From Pythium myriotylum (lineage: Eukaryota; Oomycota; Peronosporomycetes; Pythiales; Pythiaceae): DNA of 64,000 bases. Positions 29,268-38,035 of this stretch are shown in pieces. Within the stretch, counting starts at the first letter, position 1. Each line of letters opens with the position of its first letter. The notes beneath the pieces were generated by a model. It was given only the letters and a program-made list of their open reading frames with translations, did no database searches and was not told the origin of the DNA. The position numbers and the translations under genes were made by a program. The stretch lies in assembly GCA_023091665.1 (NCBI GenBank), contig JALJCQ010000004.1:1922001-1986000 (forward strand), given 5' to 3'.

Positions 29268-30233
29268 ACGACGGCCGTACTGTACCATTACTATTTCTTA
29301 CGATAGGAGACGCAGCCTGTATTTTTTTCCCCGTTCAGTGGCTCCGTTTCGGCCGATGCATCGTTGGTTCCTGTCCAATGCACTCTCTGCTTTCTGAGGG
29401 TCGAGTCGGAACAGTTGCTCGTAACGTCTACAATATCAGTGGCAATCGTACTACGGATTTGACACAGGCGCGGGGCTGGCGCTTTCGCGACTGGATCTCC
29501 AAGCGTTCAGAACGCACGCAATGGAGATCGAAGCGCGGAGCTTTCAAGCAGCTCCTGCGGCAGCTATCAACCAGTGGCCACGGTGAACTGACTGATCCAC
29601 TACTTCGACATCGCTGTCTCTGAAGAGGGCGTTTAGGGGTACACTCGTTGCTCTCATGTGTCACCATCAATTCGCAACCTAGGATGCAAAATTTGCATCC
29701 TTGGTTGGAAATAGTCCATTTAGACGACTGGGCCGAAACGAACGGATCTCATTGGCTGGGCGAGAGCACGGGGCGTGTCAATGGGGTGTACCGCAGCTAT
29801 CTGTAGAGAAAGGTAGCGGGTTGCAAATCAGGTTGCGCTTTTCACACCAGTTGCAATCGACTCGAATTCAAAAACCAAGGTGTGTGCAAACGGCAGTACA
29901 GTTGTGCGGCAAACGGGTATGAACTTGGCAACATGAGCAATCCTCGCTATCGAGCCATCTTGATGTGCACACTCGCGTTCGCACTGCAATCAAACCGACG
30001 AACCGGCGTGCGAGGTCATCACGGTGACACTGAGAACGATGAACGCATCGATGGCGGTCCAGATCTTGCGACCTCTCGGAACATCTCGATCAGGAGAAAG
30101 CTTTTGCGGTGATCGTGTCCCCTTGGAGCACGCTGAGCGCCTTGAATATGATGATGATGAAAGTTGGAGTCTATTGTGTTACATCAGTGTGAACAACGAT
30201 AGCTTTGATATGCAGGGGGGGGGGGGGGGGGCA
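29268..30233. other. Intergenic, transposon-flanking sequence
   Basis: No coding region recognised. One copy of the dispersed GTCTATTG repeat occurs near 30148-30178, and a homopolymer of 17 G lies at 30215-30231 directly beyond the stop of the LINE fragment. Confidence 0.4.
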
Positions 30234-31230
30234 CTACTGGAGATAGTCACCTTGTAGGAGGGGTTGTAGTCCTCGCCATTCGGGGCGGTCGGACGGATGA
30301 AATGTCTGGAGGTTTCTCTTGGAATCCATCGCGACATTGGCTGCAAAGTCGGCCATCTTGTTGTGTACGCGGAGGTGGTGACGCCACTCGCGTACGTTGA
30401 GACGATCAGCTGCGAGCCTGGTAGAGGAGTAGAGCACTCGGAGGTGCTCCTTGGTGGGGGGCCGGTATTGAGAGACTTGACGGAGAGTAAGTTGGCTGTC
30501 GCCGATAACGGTGAGAGGTACCCACCGGTGGCGCTCCGCTGCCTGAAGCCCTGTAAAAAGTCCTTGGTACTCAGCAATATTGTTGGTGGTGGTAGCCGCG
30601 TCGAGGCTCGTGGCAGCGCTCCAGACCAACGTAGGGTCGAACCCCGTGGAGTCCACGCGAACGACAACGGAGCCGGAGCCGCCCGGCCCCGGGTTGCCTC
30701 TCGACCCGCCATCGAAGAAGAGAAGATACTGCGGGTGCGCAGGTGGTGGGGCCTGGGGGGATTGGGTTGCCATTGCCGTCGACGCATCCCAAACTCTTCG
30801 AAGAACTGTCAGGGCTGATCTTACGTCGTCTGGCGGCTGGACGTGATAGACGCAGGCGTTCAGAGAGATCTCCGTGGCTGCTCGTGCTGCTGCTGGGAGC
30901 CAGCGAGTGGTCTCAGGTGGATGTTGATGGCGCCATCGCCAGATCAGTTGGAAGCATGTCAAGACTTGGAGGCTCCATAAGCGTGCGAATGTGTCATGGA
31001 GATCTGTGGCGAAGTCCTTAGCATCCCCGCCGGGGGAGGCGGGCCGGCTTGCAGCTGGAGGAGTCGAGTCGAGTATCAACGAAAAGACGGCGAACTTGAA
31101 CTCTATATCTTCGCGCTGCGTCCGGTGTCTCCAGGTGCCAAGCGCCGCCCATTTGGAGCGTAGGGCCTCCCATACGTGCTGGGCGTTCGGGCAGGCCCAG
31201 AAGCCTTGAATATGAGCATTGTGTTAATGA
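30234..31230 (-). mobile_element. 3' fragment of a non-LTR retrotransposon (LINE) with RNase H
   Basis: The minus-strand frame from about 31230 to the stop at 30234 encodes FWACPNAQHVWEALRSKW, similar to the zinc-knuckle-like end of LINE reverse transcriptases, then an RNase H domain. The domain has the first Asp in LLFFDGGSRGNPGPGGSG, a Glu in NNIAEYQGL, VIGDSQLTLRQ with the third acidic residue, and HNKMADFAANVAM. The reverse transcriptase and endonuclease parts are absent upstream, so the copy is 5'-truncated, as is typical for LINEs. The RNase H frame itself is open over more than 280 codons, which suggests a fairly young insertion. Confidence 0.75.
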
Positions 31231-31419
31231 GCGCGAAGAAGGCCCATATGCTGCGCAGCTACGCCTTTCGGATGCTCTCGAAACACGCATCTGGAGGCAC
31301 CACCTACGAACCGCGAACCGCATGGCGGACACGGCTGCAAACCTGGCGATGGACACGCGCACAAGCGGTGAAGTCGTGCATCCCACTTCGAGGGAAGAAC
31401 ACATGTGCATCGCTAATCT

Positions 31420-31890
31420 GTTAGAAAGCGATCTAGCCCACTTGAGAATTGGGTAAAGTTATAGCGGTGGCGACTAGCACCAGATAATGATACTAGGATT
31501 TATGTAGTGTTGGAGGATACACCTCCAGGTACTGGTGTAGTGCGTTGGACATCGTGTGTCCAAATGTACGGTTACGGTTTCGGAGTCACAGCTCTGTGAT
31601 CATTGAGGTTGAAGCCGTTCTGGACAATTCTAGAGCAGCTCTGCAGGGCGTGTGGCTAGAGAGCGCCCAGTTGCTGGGAGTAGAGAGCTAGAACTTCTAT
31701 CTACCGTAACATGACTTCGCAATTCGACTGGTACCTGACAGTACGCTGGGGAACCCGCTCTGCGGAACTCTGACAACTAGTTGAACTCAATAGACTCCAC
31801 CTGTATCTTCATCATCATCATCACCATCATCAGATAATGGTCTCAACGTATGGGCAGGCTATTAGAATTGAAAACTCTGTCTGGTCGCCG
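31420..31890 (+). mobile_element. Possible 5' end of a Copia-like LTR retrotransposon
   Basis: The sequence begins CTGTTAGAAAGCGATC and runs with a TATA-like patch (near 31497) to AACTCAATAGACTCCACC. A TCATCATCATCATCACC tract follows, then an ATG near 31837 opening MVSTYGQAIRIENSVW, which resembles the start of a Copia gag protein. No long frame follows, no second LTR was found, and a primer-binding site is not certain. The identification is tentative. Confidence 0.3.
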
Positions 31891-31925
31891 GTAAATTGAC
31901 TGTCAGCGGCTTGCTGTGGATGTTC

Positions 31926-32390
31926 TCACTGAAAATGTGCGTGTGCTGGAACACGTAGCACAGTGAGCACGACGATGCAGTGCAATGAAATTGCCAGCGC
32001 ATCGCAGGAATTCTCGGCGATACCGAAAAAGTTGATCACAGAGAACGCGAACAAAACGCGAAGAGTGCCAAGCAAGATCGGTATTCCGTCGACTATGCTG
32101 GAGATGCAGTCGGCAGCCAACACAGCAGTTGCGAGATACGAGATAATGTCGAGTCCAGCACCAACGGCGGCCATGCGTTTGTAGGTCCGCTCCTACTTCA
32201 CGATTAATTTACGTAAAAGCCGCTTCGAACGATAAGTCGTAAAACATGTATGTGGCACTCTCCTAGAACTCGGTGTTGAAGCAATTCATCGCCGTGGCCA
32301 ACACGATCTTCATCTCGAGCATCGCGAGGTCCACGTCGAGGCAGATGCCGGTAGGATCAGGAATGCACAAGAGCTCCAGCTGTTAGGGTA
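31926..32390 (-). other. Unassigned hydrophobic frames, possible gene relic
   Basis: A minus-strand frame of 82 codons (31926-32174) starts MAAVGAGLDIISYLATAVL and is strongly hydrophobic. Just upstream (about 32264-32390) another frame reads LELLCIPDPTGICLDVDL and ends ...MNCFNTEF. The two could be exons or fragments of a small cysteine-containing protein, but order and splicing do not give a clear model. No function is offered. Confidence 0.2.
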
Positions 32391-33984
32391 CATTTATTGC
32401 GCTCAAAAGACTTCACCTTCACCATCATCATCGAGGCAGATGCGGTTGAACGAGATAAACTTGAAAGTGGATCCGCTCATGACATGAACAGGGAAGAATC
32501 TTCTATTCGGACGTTTTGTTGTGAACTTTGAATCCCTGGATAACCAGAGATTACAACGTAGGAGTCTCAACACGAAGCTCTTCTGCAGAAGTCTAGTTTC
32601 GCTCCACAAAAACTGATGATGAAGGTGAAGTCTATTGAGAGTTTTTAATGTAACCTAGTTGCTGGGGCTTGATGCGTTCCAGAGTTACCGTGGGTCAACC
32701 TGGCTAGCAAGCCAGGGGTATAAGCCGGAGGCGATGAGCTGGGGCGCGCTCCGAGCTTCGCTCAGGGAGCTTTTACCAAGACTCCAACGGGTGCACTAGG
32801 CGACCAGCGACGACAATTCCTGCGGGGCATGGAGGTCCGGGTGGACGAGGATCCACGCCCGAGCGTGGTGGCCGGGGATGGAGCGATACACGTGCTCTTC
32901 TTTGATGGCGGATCATGTGATGATGCAAATGAAGTCTATTGAGTTCATCCTGTGAATCCTAATAGCTTGTGGGGGCTGTCACGATTAGGGGCTTCAACAT
33001 GGCGGCGCGGAGATGTCCACCATGGACTCAGGTCATTGTGCAGCAACTTCGCCCAGTCGGCAGTGTCGGCTTGGGAGGAGAGGGTGATGGTGTGGGTGGC
33101 TGTGCCGGAGGTCAGGCCAAGTGAAGTATACCCAGATAAATCTGGATACTATTGGGTCATACTGACCCATTCCTCAGCTTTACTCTCGCCCTCAGAGGAC
33201 GAGAACCACCCGAAACTATCTGAGGTCGGAGTGGCGGCTGCTAGGACGCAGCCCAGAATAGAACTCGAGGCCGCAAGGTCTCATCCCACCATATCCCCTG
33301 GACTACCATGCACTGCACGGTGGGAGGATGGAGAAGGGAAGAAAAGACAGAGAGTTGAATTAGCTCTAAACCACGCAAGTAAACGTTGGTGTGCTTTGGG
33401 AGTTCCAGCTCCCACGACGGTGTTCCTACCCGACTATTCGACGGAGCCATACTACACCAAGCTTGACCAGTTTCCCAGCCATCTTGTTGTGGGCCCGGGG
33501 ATGTGGGGTCCACGCTGAGACTTCCACGAGGTCAGCGAGTTTGCGCGCATGCAGAAAGAGCTTGCGTAAGATAGTCTTTTTCAGTAGGATCGTTTCGCCA
33601 GTACTTTTTCGACCTCTGGTTGGCGAAGAGGGCCGCTATCGTTGTGGGAACCATTGACGACACTACGGTAGCACATCGTGAATAGTCCGGGGCGCAGTCC
33701 TCTGTCTTACCAATCCGGTGAAGGCGAACAGCCATGCTGAACATCATGAAGTCCTTAAAAGGTGGGAAGGATGATGCTGGAACATTCTTCTATTGCGACA
33801 TATCAGCCACCTTTTCGAAGAGTTGAGTTTGGAGTGCGTGGAGGTGAATTTGACAGGTTCGACCAGCATCTGGACGCGGGTGGATGCTGAGGTCACAACA
33901 GACGGCTTTCGAGTGAACACTACTGCACCACTCTCTGCCCCCGCAACTGCTACCATTCGACCGTGTATATCACACTGTGAGGTG
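32391..33984. other. Repeat-rich intergenic DNA
   Basis: It contains two plus-strand copies of the dispersed GAAGTCTATTGAG repeat (near 32608 and 32914). The frames at 32952-33518 (plus) and 33241-33747 (minus) have no recognisable domain. Most likely degraded mobile DNA. Confidence 0.35.
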
Positions 33985-34043
33985 TAGTCTCAGATTTGAG
34001 CGAGTTGTGTGATGATCACACAACTCGCCCAAATCTGAGACTA
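33985..34043. repeat. 59-nt near-perfect palindrome
   Basis: Arms of 29 nt (TAGTCTCAGATTTGAGCGAG... and its complement) pair with a single A-C mismatch (33999/34029) around a one-base centre at 34014. It would form a very stable hairpin or cruciform. Confidence 0.85.
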
Positions 34044-34974
34044 GCAGCTCCACTCGCAATTCGGTTCTAGGATCTGGTCGTCGGGATACAACGATGCACT
34101 CCAGGAGGGCGGCATACGGCGCGGATTACTCCGCAATCGCCACCTTCGGGGAATGGGTCCCCCGCCCTCAGTCGTTCTGCCTCTTCGTGACGGTTCATCG
34201 CGAGTGTTTTGTCTGCCATAATGTGCAAAAAAGGGTCATATACACTCAACATTCAACGATGAGACCTCAGTCAGTGTCCATCTCGCGTTCGAGCCTCTCT
34301 TGGTGTGGGTAAAGAGGGGAAGAGTTCGTCGGTTGCTTGGAAGGTGGTCGATACAGTCGAAGTTGCCCGCTAATTAGAGTACGTAAATCGAAACTCAATA
34401 GACTCCACCTTCTCTCTCTCTCGAAGTTGCCCGCTGATAAGTGCGCTATCTCCAACGAAATGAGCCTCCCCTCTTATCATACTACCTTATCGCGGAGGCC
34501 ACATTGGCGCGACCACCGTTCCCGCGGGATTCAGCAGGATTCAACACCATTACAGTTGCTTTGGAGGTGATTGGGCACATGGGATGTGACGGATGGGGTG
34601 AAAGATATGCAAATAATGAGCATAACTGAAGTACTACGTAGTACGATGATGTGAAGGATCCTGAGTCAACCCGGGTCCTGGAGGATCAGCGTTGGTCGTG
34701 ATAGAACTTGGACCAAACGGATCATAACCTAGGCGTCTTGTGGGCTGCGATGAGCCTCTCAACACCTACATCGCCATTTAATTTCGTTGTAAATTTGGTA
34801 CTGTACAAGCAAAACGAGCGAAAAGCTGGAGTCTCCTCTAGTTTGTCCGTTTATTTTCTAGTGGTGCCGCCATAACCCAAGACAATCGTCACAAACAATA
34901 TCTCTTTCAGCTAACATCAATCGAATACAAGCGGACCACACACAAAACCCACGTGCTCATCTCACACCTTCAGT
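34044..34974. other. Intergenic region before transglutaminase 2
   Basis: A 15-mer, TCGAAGTTGCCCGCT, occurs at about 34357 and 34423, bracketing a copy of AACTCAATAGACTCCACC. The palindrome GTACTACGTAGTAC (34631-34644) followed by GTGAAGGATCC is repeated beyond the gene at 37400. From 34849 on, the segmental duplication starts. Confidence 0.4.
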
Positions 34975-36639
34975 CTAAAACCAACCGTCCCACCAGTTGT
35001 TGCGTTTGTTGTCGTTGTTGCCGTTCCACCAGTTGTTGCCGTTGTTGCCCTTCCACCAGTTGTTGGCGTTGTCACCGTTCCACCAGTTGTTACCAGTATT
35101 AACAATGCCCGGACGAGCTGCCGTGGGAGTCAACGCCTGGGTCGGCGCCGGAGCGGGGGCTGGCGCCGGGGCAGGGGCCGGGGCCGGGGCCGGGGCCGGG
35201 GCCGGGGCCGGGGCTGGTGCCGGTGCCGGTGCTGGAGCTGGCTGCGAGGGGCTCGATGGGCGAGACGTCGTCGGGGCTGGCTGCGCCGGAGTCGACGCAG
35301 CGCCGCCAATGGCCTTACAGTCCGCCGAGGCGTCGAGCAGCTCGCGGACATCCTTGTACTTGATTCCAATGCTTGTCACCGATTCCATCGTCGGGGTCGT
35401 CTCGGGGAACCAAAGGAAGTCAGGGTGAGACTTGCGTGAGTTACGAACCCACTCGCCACCAATGATGTTGCCGTTGCCGTCAAGCTCAAGCAGGTACTCG
35501 TAGTAGAGCGTGGTCGTGTAAGCGTCCACTTTGCCCGTCGAGACAAGAGCGCCGTCTTCATTGGCTTCGGAGATGTAGTTGAACTTGAGCTGGATGAAGA
35601 CAGTTTTCTTGGCAGCCGGGTTGAACGTGTAAGTGGTCTTCGGGGGGAAGAACGTCTGCGCGGCCTGCTGCGGCGTGAGCTCCGTGGCCGTCATCACCTC
35701 GTACGAGCGAATTGGCTGGTTCCAAACTTGCGCGTCCTGGTCCACATCCACGATGAACGATTTCTTGAGAATTCCCATGATATTGTGGATCGCAACGTGG
35801 AAGAAGCCAGGACCAATGTCCCGACGCGTAGGGTCCTCGTAGCGCCCGTCACTGTCCATCTTGGCTGGCGAGTCCGGACCCCAGAAGCGAGATCCGGTGA
35901 AAACTGTCTCCAGCTTTGCTCCATCGTAAGCCTGAGTGACGAGGGCCTTAATATCAAGGGGCTGGAAAGTGATGCCGTTCTTCGTCACTGGGCAACGTGG
36001 CTCACGTTCTTCGATAGCCGCCGGTGCCCAGGCGTGGCAGACACCGAACCACGTAGGAATGCAGTACCCGCGGTTCTCACCAGTGCGCTTGGCGCATTTC
36101 GAACCGTCCTGCAGGCGGGTGCAGTCGTTGTCGCTCGAGCAGGCCTGGCGATTGGATTGCGCGAGAATACCACTCGTCTCCGAGACCTTGGTTACGAACG
36201 ACTTAGGGTCGAGACCGTACGCGCGTGCGTACTTCTCCGATGCAGGCATCTTGTCCTGCGGGTTCCAGATGTAGTTGATGCCGTCCAAGTAGGTCGCCCA
36301 GTAGCTGCTCGGCCACGGCGACGTAGACGCCGCCCCCTTGGAGTACTTTGTCAGTTCCTGGTAGTTGACGACCATAGCCCGCTTGAAGTGCGTGGTGAGA
36401 CGCTCCATATCCGTCGACCTAATGGCCTCACGAGATTCCTCCTGAGCAGATCCGTTGACGAATACTTCATACGTGAGTGAGCTCTGTGGGGCGTCCGTGC
36501 CAAAGGCAGGGTGCCTGCTGTCCAACGGGATCGTGTCGCCGCCGGCAGTAAACGGGTTGGATGCAAACATCGAAGCCCTGGCATAGTCGCTGATAAGTGC
36601 AGCGGCCAGTACGGTGGCGAGAAGCTTGGGTCCCATCAT
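34975..36639 (-). CDS. Secreted transglutaminase elicitor 2 (Pep-13-like; M81/GP42 family)
   Basis: 554 aa from the ATG at 36639. The signal peptide region MMGPKLLATVLAAALISDYARA differs from copy 1, while the mature catalytic part is nearly the same: GVCHAWAP (Cys201), FFHVAIHN, and VWNQPIRSYEVMT. Differences cluster at LDIKALVTQAYDGAKLETVFTG. The Pro-Ala linker is four residues longer, matching two extra GGGGCC units. The tail is NNWWNGDNANNWWKGNNGNNWWNG with a longer Asn/Lys end and final WWDGWF. Both copies are intact, so both are likely functional. Confidence 0.88.
   Translation of the reverse strand: MMGPKLLATVLAAALISDYARASMFASNPFTAGGDTIPLDSRHPAFGTDAPQSSLTYEVFVNGSAQEESREAIRSTDMERLTTHFKRAMVVNYQELTKYSKGAASTSPWPSSYWATYLDGINYIWNPQDKMPASEKYARAYGLDPKSFVTKVSETSGILAQSNRQACSSDNDCTRLQDGSKCAKRTGENRGYCIPTWFGVCHAWAPAAIEEREPRCPVTKNGITFQPLDIKALVTQAYDGAKLETVFTGSRFWGPDSPAKMDSDGRYEDPTRRDIGPGFFHVAIHNIMGILKKSFIVDVDQDAQVWNQPIRSYEVMTATELTPQQAAQTFFPPKTTYTFNPAAKKTVFIQLKFNYISEANEDGALVSTGKVDAYTTTLYYEYLLELDGNGNIIGGEWVRNSRKSHPDFLWFPETTPTMESVTSIGIKYKDVRELLDASADCKAIGGAASTPAQPAPTTSRPSSPSQPAPAPAPAPAPAPAPAPAPAPAPAPAPAPAPAPTQALTPTAARPGIVNTGNNWWNGDNANNWWKGNNGNNWWNGNNDNKRNNWWDGWF
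35155..35235. repeat. GGGGCC hexanucleotide array, expanded copy
   Basis: Six perfect GGGGCC units on the plus strand between GGGGCA and GGGGCT variants, against four in copy A. It encodes Pro-Ala repeats on the minus strand. Confidence 0.85.
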
Positions 36640-38035
36640 GGTTGAAGCAACAATACTCAATCGAAGAGAACAGACACCTCAAGGAAGAACTCGCCTGCAA
36701 GTTGGAGAATGCGAAACACCGGGCCGGTGCCGGCCGCTGAACGAACGAACGACCACACGGTCAAGAGCGCTTGTACACTAGTCAGTCAGACTATTGGATC
36801 GTGTGGATGTCTTTTTTGCGACAGTGAACAGACCATCCAATCCACACAGAAAACCATGTGCCCGGGTCACCGCCCTCGCTGGCTTTCGGGAAACGCCATG
36901 CTATACCACCTGCGATTCGTCCGCTGCTGGTTGAGTGTCTCTTGCGCGCCGCACAGTCGGATCAAAATTTCAATCCAACAGTGGCTCGGTTGGAACCTCG
37001 ACCGCCACAACATCTTGTATCAACCGGAGAACCCAATCCCAGCAGTTCAGCGCAAAAGGGACCGACGGCGTTCGTGGGAGCCACACGCGTGCGCATCCGA
37101 ATCGTGCATCGTGGGACTTACGGGCGTGGACGCTACGATGAAAGGTCTCCTTTACGAGTTGATTCGTCGCCGCGAGTGAACGGCGACTGATCAGTCGAGA
37201 GAATAAAGTCGGTCCATTTCCTGATATTGACCATCACTCCAGTAGCTATACGGATTCAAGTCAGCAAGCTCGCCTCACGTTGATCGGTGCGATGGATTCA
37301 AACTGAGGCTGAGCTTACGCATCCTGACACAGCAAGGAGGCAGCGAGGCAGCGACGGTGTCACGACCATCTAAACCTCACTGGGGGTATCGTAGAATACG
37401 TACTACGTAGTACAAGTGAAGGATCCCTGTGGAGAAGTGACCTTAAATATCTGCGTAATATGGACTCGCATTTGGTATTTCGGCATCCACTAAGAACGCG
37501 CATTACCCTCGTAGAGACTCGACACTGTGTAATCACAGAGATGAATGTCTCTACACTCGCATGTGAAGGATATTCTGCGCGCGCTGGTATCCGAAGTCAC
37601 TTCATAAACCGATAGGTGCGAGAAAGGCGGCCGTTCTATACCGCTCAGCACCCGCTGGGATCCGCGATCTCCCCGGTGACAGATCTATCCGAGCGAGTGG
37701 CGCCCGTCTCTACGCTTCACGAGGCTTGCATGGAGCGTAGAGACGGCGTGACTAACGCACTGAGCTCCATGATGGGAGACTCAACACAGTGTACGTTGAG
37801 TCACGCCCTTGAAGACGAAAGTCTGTCGCCAGCTCGTCAGCGGTCATCCCCAACTTGATATAGCTCCATTTATCATATTATACAAAACACCTTCTGATTG
37901 GATAAAATGTAAACCGCTTTTACAAGGGAGGTGTCCCTCATGAAGCATCTTCAAATTCGGGACTTGTGTTCCGTTTTCTATGCGTCGAGATCCCCTATCA
38001 AGTTCTTCCGTCACTCCCCTACGGCTCTGCCTCAC
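36640..38035. other. Intergenic border between accessory island and conserved region
   Basis: The first 270 bp belong to the duplicated flank. At 37400-37427 GTACTACGTAGTAC with AAGTGAAGGATCC repeats the motif found before transglutaminase 2. An 11-bp inverted repeat (GTCTCTACGCT, 37706-37716 and 37734-37744) lies further on. No gene is supported. Confidence 0.45.

Larger units (their letters stand above)
34849..36905. repeat. Segmental duplication, copy B (with transglutaminase 2)
   Basis: Counterpart of 26771-28770, same orientation. Within the gene only a few clusters of differences are seen (for example around 35900-35965 and in the signal peptide region 36560-36640), against frequent differences and small indels in both flanks. 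Confidence 0.85.

Noticed and set aside
26892..36639. Necrosis-inducing (NLP) toxin as identity of the two elicitor genes
   Set aside because: The NLP heptapeptide is absent, and the GVCHAWAP active-site region and Pep-13-like segment fit the transglutaminase elicitor family.
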